Below, in pieces: positions 34,313-44,131 of a stretch of DNA of 64,000 bases. Position 1 is the first letter of the stretch. Every line of letters starts with the position of its first letter. Origin of the DNA: Roseiarcus sp963835885 (GTDB lineage Bacteria; Pseudomonadota; Alphaproteobacteria; Rhizobiales; Beijerinckiaceae). The notes under the pieces are model-generated. The model saw nothing but the letters and a program-made list of their open reading frames with translations, was not told the origin of the DNA and did no database searches. The translations under genes were made by a program, and so were the position numbers. Where the stretch lies: the NCBI GenBank assembly GCA_963835885.1, contig CAWIHF010000017.1:248001-312000 (forward strand). The letters are read 5' to 3'.

Positions 34313-35296
34313 TCAGCCCACCGGATAGCGCCGAACCTCGGCCCGCTCAGGATGGTAACCCTTCGCACCGACGGCCTTGGCGAGCGGGCCTCGGATGTCG
34401 CCGGTCTCGCGCATGCGCTCGACGATCGCCGCGAAATCCCACCTCGGCCGCCAGCCGAGATCCCGCCCGGCGAGCGCATTGTCGTAGACGCGATCGATGC
34501 TCTGAAGCATACGCCAGCCGCGTCGCGTATATTCGTCCTCCCAGCCTGGAACGCGCCCGCGGGTCACCGCCGCCGCGTCGGTCCGCAGGCGCGCAGCGTC
34601 TTCGCGGCGGAACGGTGTCGTAGCGCTGATGATATACCTGCCGAACCCGATCGAAGGCGCGCGGTCGAGGGCGAGGAGATGCGCGTCGACCACGTCCTCG
34701 ATCGCGACCCGCCGGTACAAAAACTCGTTCGCCTTCAAATTGGCGTCGGCCAACCCCGCGCGCGCGTCCGGGTCGTCGTCCTCCTCGGGGAAGAAGCGCG
34801 AGGTCCTCAAAATGATGCAGGCGAGGCGCTCGTTGCGCCAGAAAAGCCGGCAGAGATCCTCGGCCGCGGTCTTGGTGACTCCATAGATGTTCTTCGGAAC
34901 GGGCGCGATGCTCTCGTCGATCCAGGCGGCAGGCTCTCCCGGCGGGGGTTTGAGCGCGTCGCCGAAGGCGCTGGTCGTGCTGGTCATGACGAAGCTTTCG
35001 ACGCCCGCGCGGGACGCCTCCTCCAGCAGAATGAGCGTGCCGAGCACGTTCGTCTCGATGAATTTCTCGCGCCCGTGGGTTGCGACATGCGGCTTGTGCA
35101 GGGTTGCCGCGTGGAGGACAGCGCGAGCCCCAGCCGCGCAGCGGGCGACGAGGGGTCGGTCGACGATCGACCCGGCAAAATCGGTGAAACGCCCCGGAAC
35201 GACGTCGAGACCGACGGCCTCTCGCCCAGCCTCGCGGAGCGTGCGCATCAGCGCTTCACCCAGATGCCCCGAGCTTCCGGTGACAAGTATGGTCAT
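34313..35296 (-). CDS. NAD(P)-dependent epimerase/dehydratase (extended SDR family)
   Basis: A 327-residue Rossmann enzyme. MTILVTGSSGHLGEALMRTL carries the TGxxGxxG nucleotide motif, VLHAATLHKPHV the NNAG-like region, and NIYGVTKTAAEDLCRLF the YxxxK catalytic pair with Tyr and Lys. Such proteins act on nucleotide sugars or related substrates; the substrate cannot be told. Start 35296 was chosen since it begins directly at the beta-strand before the nucleotide motif. It is divergent from the LivH-type permease gene. Confidence 0.85.
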   Translation of the reverse strand: MTILVTGSSGHLGEALMRTLREAGREAVGLDVVPGRFTDFAGSIVDRPLVARCAAGARAVLHAATLHKPHVATHGREKFIETNVLGTLILLEEASRAGVESFVMTSTTSAFGDALKPPPGEPAAWIDESIAPVPKNIYGVTKTAAEDLCRLFWRNERLACIILRTSRFFPEEDDDPDARAGLADANLKANEFLYRRVAIEDVVDAHLLALDRAPSIGFGRYIISATTPFRREDAARLRTDAAAVTRGRVPGWEDEYTRRGWRMLQSIDRVYDNALAGRDLGWRPRWDFAAIVERMRETGDIRGPLAKAVGAKGYHPERAEVRRYPVG

Positions 35297-35374
35297 CCAT
35301 CCCGTTCCTGGCGATGATGTCGGCTCACGGTTGTTCGCTCCGACGGGTGGCCCAGCCGGCGCATCGCGCATATC

Positions 35375-36775
35375 ATGATCCGAAGGGCGGAAGGAACAGG
35401 ATGCAAATTGGCGTATTCGCTGGCGGCTCGACAATTCTTGCCCCTCTCCGTTCTCCTTGCGGCGCTCTGCCTCGCCGGCTGCTCGCCGACCCTCGAGACC
35501 GATCAGGCCCGGCTCTGCCGTATGGCGCTGCCGGCGCTGATACCCGAAGGCGAGCACATCACGATTAAATCGCAGCGGCCCGACGCGGATGGACGCGGGC
35601 TCGTCGTTGCATTCACAGCCGGGTCGTCCCGAGAAGAGCCCACCCCGCATGTCGCGGCTTGTCGGTTCCGTGAGCCTGGCCGGCCGAGCCAGTCGCGTGA
35701 CCTCGTGTCCCTGACGCTCGACGGCACGCCACTGTCCGACGCGCAGCTCTACTTCCTTGTCCGGTACTGGCTCGCGACAGCCGAAGGCCAAGCCGCGGAC
35801 CCTGCCCCGCTCGGCGACCTCAACGGCACGCTCCAGCTGTCGCGAAACCTTGCTTACGGGCTTCAGATGGCGCTCGACGGCCTGCCATTGTCGGCAATCT
35901 ACGCTCTGCTGGCGGCGGCCTATTCGCTTGTTTACGGGCTGATCGGACGGATCAATTTCGCCTTCGGCGAACTTGCCGCGGCCGGCGGCTACGCGGCCGC
36001 GATGGCGGCGCTGGCGCTCGTCGGCCTTCCGCCTGCTCCGCTTTTAGCGGCCGCTTTCGCACTCGCCGCTGTGGTCGCCTGCGCATGGGGATTCGCCACG
36101 GCGCGCACGGTGTTCATTCCGCTTCGTCACGCCAGGGGCCAGCAGGCGCTGGTGGCGACCGTCGGTCTCGCCCTCTTTTTGCAGGAACTGCTGCGGATTG
36201 CCCAGGGCGACCGGACAAGCTGGATGAGTCCCCAACTGAACCAGCCCTTTGCGCTCGCGCGGTCGGGCGATTTCATCGCCGTCGCGACGCCGATGACGTT
36301 CATCGCCACCGCGATCGCGCTCGCGGTTGGTCTCGGGCTCGTCCTCCTCTTCCGCTGGACGCGGACAGGGCGCGAGTGGCGCGCCTATGCCGACGATCCA
36401 CTGGCGGCCGAATTGCTCGGTGTCAGTCCTGTCAGCGTAACGGCGCGCGCCTTTGCGCTGTCCGGCGCGCTCGCCGGCCTTGCCGGCGCGACGATGACGG
36501 CGGCCTACGGGGCGGTCGGCTACGGGCTATCGGCGACGCTGACCCTGAAAGCGCTCGCTGCGGCGATCGTGGGCGGGATCGGATCGTTGCCGGGCGCCTT
36601 CCTCGGCGGCCTGATTATCGGGGCGGCGGAGGCCAGCTGGTCGGCTCTTTTCCCGATCGACGACCGGGATCTCGCCGTCTATGCGCTGCTTATCGTCTTC
36701 ATTGCGCTGCGTCCTTCCGGGCTGCTCGGATCACACGACAGCGTGACGCATAACCTGTTCCCCCGCCGGTCTTGA
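35375..36775 (+). CDS. LivH-type branched-chain amino acid ABC permease with N-terminal lipoprotein-like domain
   Basis: The C-terminal ~300 residues are a LivH permease with about eight hydrophobic spans: SAIYALLAAAYSLVYGLIGR, INFAFGELAAAGGYAAAMAA, and the cytoplasmic EAA-like loop YADDPLAAELLGVSPVSV. Before it come ~160 residues that start like a lipoprotein (FLPLSVLLAALCLAGCS, lipobox LAGC) and then form a soluble domain. Homologues with this extension occur in other Hyphomicrobiales, as I recall. The start could be ATG 35375 or TTG 35408, the latter giving a cleaner leader. The partners (LivM, LivG, LivF, binding protein) are not next to it. Confidence 0.8.
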   Translation: MIRRAEGTGCKLAYSLAARQFLPLSVLLAALCLAGCSPTLETDQARLCRMALPALIPEGEHITIKSQRPDADGRGLVVAFTAGSSREEPTPHVAACRFREPGRPSQSRDLVSLTLDGTPLSDAQLYFLVRYWLATAEGQAADPAPLGDLNGTLQLSRNLAYGLQMALDGLPLSAIYALLAAAYSLVYGLIGRINFAFGELAAAGGYAAAMAALALVGLPPAPLLAAAFALAAVVACAWGFATARTVFIPLRHARGQQALVATVGLALFLQELLRIAQGDRTSWMSPQLNQPFALARSGDFIAVATPMTFIATAIALAVGLGLVLLFRWTRTGREWRAYADDPLAAELLGVSPVSVTARAFALSGALAGLAGATMTAAYGAVGYGLSATLTLKALAAAIVGGIGSLPGAFLGGLIIGAAEASWSALFPIDDRDLAVYALLIVFIALRPSGLLGSHDSVTHNLFPRRS

Positions 36776-36842
36776 CTTCATGGGGGAGCATCCCACATCC
36801 TGCGGGCGCGGCTTGAGGGGCGGCTGCGCCGGAGGTCTTTCC

Positions 36843-37289
36843 ATGTCCAATTTATCCGCGGCGACGCCCACCCAGGCTTTGCGCGCCGACGCGCTGGCGG
36901 GCGTCCGTACCCGCCGGGTTCTCGCGGTCTGCTTCGATCTCGTGATCGTCAGCGTGCTGGTCGCGCTGTTCTGGATCGCCTCGATCGTGCTGACGCTGGG
37001 ATTCGCGCTTTTCTTCCTCCCGCCGCTCTATCCGATCGTCGCCTTCTTCTACAATGGCCTTACCGTATCCGGGCCGAAGATGGCGACCCCGGGCATGCGA
37101 GCGATGGATCTCGAAATGCGCATGCACGACACGGGCGCGCGCGTCCCCTTTGTCAACGCCGCGGTGCAGGCGGTGCTGTTCTACGTGAGCTGGTTCTTCC
37201 CGCCGATCTTTCTCGTTTCGCTGGTCGACCCGGAGAAACGTTGCTTGCACGACATCATCGCGGACGTCGTAATCGTCCGCCGTCTGTGA
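36843..37289 (+). CDS. RDD family membrane protein
   Basis: A 148-residue protein with three hydrophobic spans. ALAGVRTRRVLAVCFDLVIV holds the Arg and Asp of the RDD signature. YNGLTVSGPKMATPGMRAMD and SLVDPEKRCLHDIIADVVIV contain the other conserved Asp and the terminal family block. Its function is unknown. Start 36843 has GGAGG seven bases upstream. In many Hyphomicrobiales an RDD gene sits directly before bpt, as here. Confidence 0.88.
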   Translation: MSNLSAATPTQALRADALAGVRTRRVLAVCFDLVIVSVLVALFWIASIVLTLGFALFFLPPLYPIVAFFYNGLTVSGPKMATPGMRAMDLEMRMHDTGARVPFVNAAVQAVLFYVSWFFPPIFLVSLVDPEKRCLHDIIADVVIVRRL

Positions 37290-37366
37290 AACGGGCGCCG
37301 CTTCCGCGCATTTTAAGGTGAGAATCGGCGCGCGTTTCGCCGCCCGCGAGGAGAGGGGAGGACAGC

Positions 37367-38104
37367 GTGACAAGGGAAGTGCGCGACGCGCCTCAGTTCT
37401 ATCTGACTGCGCCCTCGCCCTGCCCTTATCTGCCTGGCCAGCAGGAACGCAAGATCTTCACCCATCTTGTCGGCAAGCGCGCCGCATCGCTGAATGACCT
37501 CCTGACGCAAACAGGCTTTCGCCGCTCGCAGACGATCGCCTATCGGCCCGCCTGCGAAAGCTGCCGCGCCTGCGTCTCGGTGCGCGTGCTGGTCGACGAG
37601 TTCCGCCCCAGCGCCAGCCAGCGCCGAGCCTTGCGGGCCAACGCGGACCTGGTCGCGACGCTCGTGCCGCCGAAGCCGACCGGCGAGCACTTCGCCCTGT
37701 TCCGCGCCTATCTCGACGCGCGGCATCCCGAAGGCGGCATGGCGGACATGTCGTCGCTCGACTTCGCCATGATGGTCGAGGACACCCATATCGACACCCA
37801 GCTCGTCGAGTACCGCATGTTCGGGCAGAACGGCGAGGGGGCCGGCTCGCTCTATGCCGTTTGCCTGACCGACCGGCTCGCTGACGGGCTGTCGCTCGTC
37901 TATTCCTTCTACGCCCCGCATCAACCGCGCCGCTCGCTCGGCGCCTTGGTCATTCTGGACCATATCGAGAAGGCTCGCGCTCTCGGCCTGCCGCATGTCT
38001 ATCTCGGCTACTGGGTCGAGGGGTCGAAGAAAATGGGCTATAAGGCCGCCTACCTGCCGCAGGAGCGCCTCGGCCTGCACGGCTGGATTCGCGCGGAACG
38101 GTAG
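37367..38104 (+). CDS. bpt: Aspartate/glutamate leucyltransferase Bpt (arginyltransferase family)
   Basis: A 245-residue L,F/R-transferase that adds Leu to proteins with N-terminal Asp or Glu, marking them for ClpS-ClpAP breakdown by the N-degron pathway. N-terminal block PQFYLTAPSPCPYLPGQQER, the Cys-rich RPACESCRACVSVRV, and the C-terminal YLGYWVEGSKKMGYKAAYLP are diagnostic. It starts with GTG 37367 after GGAGAGGGGAGG. Confidence 0.94.
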   Translation: MTREVRDAPQFYLTAPSPCPYLPGQQERKIFTHLVGKRAASLNDLLTQTGFRRSQTIAYRPACESCRACVSVRVLVDEFRPSASQRRALRANADLVATLVPPKPTGEHFALFRAYLDARHPEGGMADMSSLDFAMMVEDTHIDTQLVEYRMFGQNGEGAGSLYAVCLTDRLADGLSLVYSFYAPHQPRRSLGALVILDHIEKARALGLPHVYLGYWVEGSKKMGYKAAYLPQERLGLHGWIRAER

Positions 38105-38299
38105 GGACTGGCGGATCCGGTCGCGCGCATAAACGGTTGCGACGCGAGCGGCATCCAGTGCTGGCGCTTGCAGGCGGCTTGCCACGGCGCGTGCGAGCTT
38201 GCAAAACATATGATCCTGCCCACGACGTTCGCTAGGGTGGAAGTGCGCGGCCCAACCTCACGGGAGTTGAGCCGGCGCGCCTCAACCGGGAGAGTGCCA

Positions 38300-39740
38300 A
38301 TGACTGAAGCGCAAAAAGCCGATCTTGGCGTGCTTGGTTTGGCCGTGATGGGCGCCAATCTCGCGCGCAACGCCGCGCGGCACGGGTTCGGCGTGGCGCT
38401 GTTCAATCGGCACGCGGAACGCACCAACTCGCTGATCCGCGAGCATGGCGGCGACGGGCGTTTCGTTCCGGCGAAGAGCCTTGCCGAGTTCGTCTCCGCG
38501 CTCAAAACGCCGCGGACCGTCATCATCCTGGTCCAGGCGGGCAAACCGGTCGACGACATCATCGACGAGTTGACGCCCCATCTGGAGCCGGACGACGTTC
38601 TTGTCGACGCCGGCAATTCCCTGTTCACGGACACCATCCGGCGGGCCAAGCTATGCGAGGCGAGGCGGATTCGCTTCGTCGGGATGGGCGTCTCCGGCGG
38701 CGAAGAGGGCGCGCTCAATGGCCCCAGCATGATGCCGGGAGGCGATCGCGCAGCCTATGAACGCATCGCGCCGTTCTTGACGAAAATGGCCGCGCAGGCG
38801 GCGGGCCGCGCCTGTTGCGCCTATATCGGTTCCGACGGGGCCGGCCACTATGTAAAGATGGTGCACAACGGCATCGAATACGCCGACATGCAGCTCATCG
38901 CCGAGACGTACGACCTCTTGAAAACGGTCTACCGAATGTCAGCGCAGGAGATCGGCGAAGCGTTCGCCAGCTGGAAGTCGAGTGCGTTGGATTCCTATCT
39001 CATCGACATCACTGCCGAGGTGCTCCGCAAGACCGACGAGAGCGGCGCGCCGCTCGTCGACCGGATTCTCGATGAAGCCGAACAGAAGGGAACCGGACGC
39101 TGGACGGCCCAGTCGGCGCTTGAACTCGGCGTGCCGATCACAGCGATCACCGAAGCGGTCTATGCCCGCGCGCTGTCGAGTCGAGCGGGATCTGCGCGTC
39201 AAGGCGGAGGCCTATTTCCCTCACCCGCAGACTTCGCCGCGCAAAGCCGGCCCGGCGGACATCGAGGCCATCCGAGATGCGCTCTATGCGTCGAAGATCG
39301 TCGCCTACGCACAGGGCTTCGAGCAGATGAACGTGGCAAGCGCTCATTACGGCTGGAAGCTCGACCTCAGCGAGATCGCCGCGATCTGGCGCGCCGGCTG
39401 CATCATCCGGGCGCGCATGCTCGACCAAATCATGGAAGCCTATGAGCGCGAACCCAATCTTGTGAGCCTTCTGCTCGCCGAGCACTTCAGGGGCGCCGTC
39501 GTCGGCGCCGAGGACTCCTGGCGCAGGGTCATCGGGCTCGCGGTCGCAAGCGGTGTCGCGACGCCGGCGTTCTCCTCGACTCTCGCCTACTACGACGGCT
39601 TCCGCCGCGCCCGTGGGCCGGCCAATCTGTTGCAGGGGCTACGTGACTATTTCGGCGCCCACACCTATCGCCGCCTCGACAGGCCCGGCGTTTTTCACAC
39701 GCGCTGGAGCCAGGACGGCGCCGAGGTCCACGTCGACTGA
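38300..39740 (+). CDS. gnd: 6-phosphogluconate dehydrogenase (decarboxylating) Gnd, frameshifted
   Basis: Gnd oxidises 6-phosphogluconate to ribulose-5-phosphate, giving NADPH in the pentose phosphate pathway. The first frame (start 38300) has LGVLGLAVMGANLARNAARH, VDAGNSLFTDTIRRA, GVSGGEEGALNGPSMMPGG and the catalytic HYVKMVHNGIEYADMQLI. It loses register after AVYARALSS near 39180. The second frame resumes with RDLRVKAEAYFPHP and keeps FEQMNVASAHYGWKLDLSEI and STLAYYDGFRRARGPANLLQ to the stop at 39740. One extra base at about 39176-39188 explains it; both halves are well conserved, so the gene was probably intact in the organism. Confidence 0.88.
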
Positions 39741-39866
39741 GGCGAGGCTTCCGCGATCTACGGCGGTCGAGTTCGCCGCGCGGGCGTCGAGAAGGACGCC
39801 TGCGCTCTTGGCGCAACCCGCGGGCAAAGATATTGTTCGGCCCGCAAGGCGAAATAAGGGGCGGGA

Positions 39867-40901
39867 ATGGGCACAGCGAGGCAGACCGGGCTGGAGGCCG
39901 TCGATCCGGCGACGATTCCGCAGCGAAGATTGTTCACCGGCTCGACGATGCCGGCCGTCGGGCTCGGCACCTTCGGCTCCGATCATGTGGGGCCGAGCGA
40001 AGTCGCGGCGGCGGTCAGGGGCGCGGCCGCGGTCGGTTATCGGCATTTCGATTGCGCATCGGTATATGGGAACGAGGACGCTGTCGGCGCTTCGCTCGAA
40101 GCGATCACGAAGGACGGAATCAGGCGCGAGGACTTTTGGGTCACCTCCAAACTCTGGAACGACATGCACGGCGAAAGCGACGTGATCGCCTCGTGCCGAA
40201 AGTCGCTGGCCGACCTGCGGCTCGACTATCTCGACCTGTTCCTCGTGCACTGGCCCTTTCCGAATTTCCACCCACCCGGCTGCGACGTGACTTCGCGCAG
40301 CCCGGACGCCAAGCCCTACATTCACGAAAACTACATGAAGACCTGGCGCAAGATGGAGGAGCTGGTCGACCGGAAGCTTGTCCGGCACATCGGCACGTCC
40401 AACATGACCATCGCCAAGCTGAAGCTGGTTCTGCGCGACGCGCGAATCCGCCCCGCGGTCAACGAAATGGAGCTTCACCCGCATTTCCAACAGCCGGAAC
40501 TGTTCCGCTTCGTGGTCGAAAACGACATGCAACCAATCGGCTATTGTCCGCTCGGCTCTCCGGGACGCCCGGAGCGTGATCGGACGCCGCAGGACACATC
40601 GCCGACCCAAGATCCGGTGATCGTCCGGATCGCCGAGCGGCATGCGATTCACCCTTCCGGCGTCTGCATCAAATGGGCGGTTCAGCGCGGGCAGACGCCA
40701 ATTCCGTTTTCCGTCAACCCACGCCACTATGCGGCCAATCTCCGGGCGGCCGCTGAAGACCCGCTGAGCGACGAAGAGATGCGGGAGATCGCCGCGATCG
40801 ATCGCAACTGCCGCCTGATCAAGGGCCAGGTGTTTTTGTGGAAGGACGGACAAACCTGGGAAGACCTCTGGGACACGACCGGAGAGGTCACTGCGCCGTA
40901 A
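39867..40901 (+). CDS. Aldo/keto reductase
   Basis: A 344-residue NADPH-dependent TIM-barrel oxidoreductase. The AKR signatures are GYRHFDCASVYGNEDAVGAS (Asp and Tyr of the tetrad), FWVTSKLWNDMH (Lys), DYLDLFLVHWPFPNF (His) and the cofactor segment IPFSVNPRHYAANL. Substrate is unknown; most relatives reduce aldehydes or sugars. It lies 126 bp after gnd on the same strand, so a shared transcript is possible. The 237 bp after it are without recognisable features. Confidence 0.9.
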   Translation: MGTARQTGLEAVDPATIPQRRLFTGSTMPAVGLGTFGSDHVGPSEVAAAVRGAAAVGYRHFDCASVYGNEDAVGASLEAITKDGIRREDFWVTSKLWNDMHGESDVIASCRKSLADLRLDYLDLFLVHWPFPNFHPPGCDVTSRSPDAKPYIHENYMKTWRKMEELVDRKLVRHIGTSNMTIAKLKLVLRDARIRPAVNEMELHPHFQQPELFRFVVENDMQPIGYCPLGSPGRPERDRTPQDTSPTQDPVIVRIAERHAIHPSGVCIKWAVQRGQTPIPFSVNPRHYAANLRAAAEDPLSDEEMREIAAIDRNCRLIKGQVFLWKDGQTWEDLWDTTGEVTAP

Positions 40902-41138
40902 GGTGCCCCAGGGTGCCGGCCCCTGTCGAGGGAGTTTTTCCACCATCACGTGGTCGCTGTGGGACGTCTGGACGGTCAGCGACCGCATTGCTGATCATGG
41001 CGAATAATCGATAGTGAAGCGGCCGCGCGCCCTCTATCCGTTCTCGATTTGCGGGTACTGTTCAGGCGTTGGTCACGTCCAGCCACAGCTGCTCTCAACG
41101 CCACCAATCAAGGCGCTTCCTGACGCCCGGGGCTACAA

Positions 41139-42023
41139 TCACGGCTCAGACCCCGAAAGGCGCTGCTCATGCTCGGCGCGGAAGACGTTGCTGTAAAGCC
41201 CATTGATCCATTGCCGCCCGCTCGAGGTCACGTTCAGGTAGCGGAGCGCGCCCTGAATGTGCGGAGACACCCGGCTCCAGTAGAATTGCGGATACTTGTC
41301 GATAAGGTCGGCCGGAGAATCGTAGCCGAGCTGCCTGTTCAAGCCGATTTCCTCGAATTCGTAGTAGAGCGCGTTGGCCTTTCTCAGATAACGCGGATCA
41401 CCCATCTGCCCGACCAGGTCCGCGGCCCGCAGCAACGCCGCCCATTCGTCGATGTCGGGGTCTTCGGGCGCGACCGAGAATGGGAAGCGCGTGTGCTCGA
41501 TCGCGCTTGCAATCCGCGCGCTGTCGAGCTCCTCGATCGACGCGAGGCGATCCAGCACGAACAGCTTGGACCGTTCGACGTGATATGGCGCCAGCGCGGC
41601 GTCGGAGGAGCCGCGAGGCAATGCGACCTTGCGGCCAGCCGCGTCGACAACCAAGCCATCGTTCCCGTCCCCTTTGACGATCCCGCGGACGTAGCCGATG
41701 TCGTGCGTCAGGCATGCGACGATGAAGTTCGAATAGTCGGCCGGAGTCGAGTCCGTCAGGAGCACGCGCCCCTTGAAAATGTCGTGGCCCGCCAGCGTGA
41801 TGAGCATCGTATGCTCGACGTTGTGGTAGAGGGCGTCGCTGTTGCCGATGCATTCAAGCGCAAGCCGCGCCGCGAACGGAATGATCTCCGCCAAGCGCGC
41901 ATGCGACGCCCCGAATCGATCCTTCATGTCGGCGGCCAGGAAGGAGCCCAGGGCTTCAGCGGCCAACTCGGGCAAAGTGATCATGGATCGCGCCGGCTGA
42001 CGGAGGGCGGGTGGATCGATCAT
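41139..42023 (-). CDS. HD-domain metal-dependent phosphohydrolase
   Basis: About 294 residues. ALYHNVEHTMLITLAGHDIF and VACLTHDIGYVRGIVKGDGN form the HD metal site (His...His-Asp), followed later by IEHTRFPFSV and LLRAADLVGQMGDPRYL with further His and Asp residues. HD proteins cleave phosphoesters such as nucleotides or cyclic dinucleotides; the target here is not known. Start is uncertain: ATG 42023 or 41984. Confidence 0.75.
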   Translation of the reverse strand: MIDPPALRQPARSMITLPELAAEALGSFLAADMKDRFGASHARLAEIIPFAARLALECIGNSDALYHNVEHTMLITLAGHDIFKGRVLLTDSTPADYSNFIVACLTHDIGYVRGIVKGDGNDGLVVDAAGRKVALPRGSSDAALAPYHVERSKLFVLDRLASIEELDSARIASAIEHTRFPFSVAPEDPDIDEWAALLRAADLVGQMGDPRYLRKANALYYEFEEIGLNRQLGYDSPADLIDKYPQFYWSRVSPHIQGALRYLNVTSSGRQWINGLYSNVFRAEHEQRLSGSEP

Positions 42024-42500
42024 CTTGCGCTCGGTCGCCGGAAGGCCGCTGGCCTCAACGTTCGTGCGGATGTCCGCTTGAGCCGGCTGAAGCGCTCCGC
42101 CGCTTGCGACTGACGCTGCTGACCGCCGGCGGTTGTCGCTCGATCTATGCTCAAGGCCATGACCGCCTCCCACGAATGAGCCCGCACGAGCGCTCCGCGC
42201 GTACCGCGATCCTAGAGCGCCAGTTTACCCGGTTCAACGGGCTGGCAATGCCACAATTCCCGAACAAATCACCGCGCGCGCCGGTGCGTGACCGATTTTG
42301 CGGTCGTTGACGGGTCCGAATGTCACAATCCCGAGGGGTCGATCACCTCCTGACGTTCGTCGACACGCATGGCGAGTCCGGCGATGACTGCGTGCAACCG
42401 GGGCGAGTCGGGCTCGCCGGACGCGGGCGCGGGGCGTCGTCGCCGCGCCAGGGAACGCCACGCGATATCAGGTCGACGCTCGGCAGCGCGCGGTTTGGGC
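42024..42500. other. Gap without recognisable gene, containing the undefined left edge of the IS1380 element
   Basis: No open frame here resembles a known protein. The IS1380 transposase ends at 42501, so one end of that element must fall in this gap. I could not find an inverted match to the opposite flank (44016-44131), where CCCTGATTCCTCAGGG stands out. The boundary stays open. Confidence 0.4.
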
Positions 42501-44015
42501 TCATCCGGCCGGTTCTTGCGCCAGCGCCCGGATCCTTTGGCGGGCGTCGAGGAGGGTGGCCAGCGCTTCGGCCCCGCCGCCCAGACGAATGATCAGCTGG
42601 CGGGCGTGGCTGACCACCCGTCCGGGCAGGCCGATCAGATGAAAGCGCAGCGCCTTCATGCGTTTGGCCGCCCATCTCTCGCCCAGCGCGAGACGCTTCA
42701 TCGCGGCGTTTAGATTGAACGCCAGGATCGTCAGCGCCCACCAGGCGGCGTTGGCGCCGAACAGCCCAGAGGGCATCTGTCCGCCCGCCAGGTCGGATTT
42801 CGTCGCCGAATGGACTTCCTCGCTCTTGCCGCAGCGCTCGCGCAGCCACCAGATCACGCCCTCGCCGGCGCCCGTGCGGTTGGTCACGACGGCGAACAGT
42901 TTATAGACCCCCTTCGGGCCGAACGCCTGGGTGGGAAACGGCAGCTTCGCCTCGTCGCCCAGCGCCAGCTGGCGCAGCGGCTCGCGGATCGCGAGAAAGC
43001 GGTAATCGGCGCGGTTGCGGCTGTGTCCGGCCCAATTGGGCACGTAGACGACCTCGGCCCATTCTTGATCGGTCTGTTGCGGCTGGCCGTCCGTTTTGCG
43101 GATCAGCGGCTTCCACGCGCTCTCGGGCGTCGTCCGCACAGCGGCGCGGAAAGCCTCGGTCACGTCGGCGCCGATCGCGAACTCGATCACGCCAAAGCGC
43201 GGGTCTTTTCCCTCGCCGCAATAGAGCAGCAGCTCTTCCTGATAGGCCGCCGTGTCCGAACGCAACGAGACCCTCCTCACGCTGTCCGGCAGATGGCGCA
43301 GGCTCTCTTTCAGGACGCGCAACTGCTCGTGTCCGGCGGGCACGTTGCCGTCGCGGAACTCCGAATAGAGCATCGCGCCCTGCTCCGCCCACCAGCAGTT
43401 CAGCGGCTGATACGCCTTGAACTTCTTGTAGCAAAACAGCGCCTCGCGCTTGTGCGTCTCAATCAGCGTCGCGTCCATGTCCAGCGTCGCCGTCGCCGCG
43501 GGCTGACGCTTCTGCAGAAAGTCCAGCAGCGCCTGGTTCACTCTCCAGAGACCGCGCAGTGCCTGCGTCACCGCCGGAATGAACGCCATCCCCGCGACCG
43601 CCTTGGGCGAAGCTGGATCATCGAACCGTTCCAGCCAGCCCGACAGCGCCGACGGCGAGGGCGTCGCCCGCTCGCGCTCGCGCCGCCAGCGGCTTTTCAG
43701 CGACCGCCGTTCGGCGCGCGACAGCAAATCCTTCTCGATCGCCCGCAGGATCGCCGAAAAGCCGCTGTCGCGCTCCAACCGTTCGATGTCTTCCACGCAG
43801 TCGCCGCCGGACAGATTCAGGAAAATCACCGCCAGAACCATCTGGATGTCGAGCCAGCCCTGGCCGCCGGCCGCCCGAACATGCCGCTGGATCGCCCCGC
43901 CGAGGCCGCAGGCCTTGATCAGGTCGAGATACAACGGAAGCCCGGCCAGCGACGTCAATCCATGGCTGGACGAATCGGCCTCATACCGGAAATCGAGCAG
44001 CCCCTGTCCCTGCAT
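42501..44015 (-). CDS. IS1380 family transposase
   Basis: A 504-residue transposase, full length for IS1380. Visible blocks are LKACGLGG-like LIKACGLGGAIQRHVRA, the first catalytic Asp in TATLDMDATLIETHKREALF, the second in VRRVSLRSDTAAYQEELLLY, and the late region RCGKSEEVHSATKSDLAGGQ (Glu) followed by ANAAWWALTILAFNLNAAMK. No interruption is seen, so it may be active. It lies 116 bp from the 3' end of sdaA without damaging it. Confidence 0.9.
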   Translation of the reverse strand: MQGQGLLDFRYEADSSSHGLTSLAGLPLYLDLIKACGLGGAIQRHVRAAGGQGWLDIQMVLAVIFLNLSGGDCVEDIERLERDSGFSAILRAIEKDLLSRAERRSLKSRWRRERERATPSPSALSGWLERFDDPASPKAVAGMAFIPAVTQALRGLWRVNQALLDFLQKRQPAATATLDMDATLIETHKREALFCYKKFKAYQPLNCWWAEQGAMLYSEFRDGNVPAGHEQLRVLKESLRHLPDSVRRVSLRSDTAAYQEELLLYCGEGKDPRFGVIEFAIGADVTEAFRAAVRTTPESAWKPLIRKTDGQPQQTDQEWAEVVYVPNWAGHSRNRADYRFLAIREPLRQLALGDEAKLPFPTQAFGPKGVYKLFAVVTNRTGAGEGVIWWLRERCGKSEEVHSATKSDLAGGQMPSGLFGANAAWWALTILAFNLNAAMKRLALGERWAAKRMKALRFHLIGLPGRVVSHARQLIIRLGGGAEALATLLDARQRIRALAQEPAG

Positions 44016-44131
44016 CGCGCACCCCGTTGGTGATGATTTTCGAGTCGCAAACCAAGACTATCTCCCTGATTCCTCAGGGCCAACGGGGAACTTGAATTTT
44101 CCTGATGCTCGGGCTCGTCTCGGGCCTGCCC

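Noticed and set aside
42024..44131. Exact ends of the IS1380 element
   Set aside because: No convincing inverted match was found between the two flanks, so no boundary is claimed.
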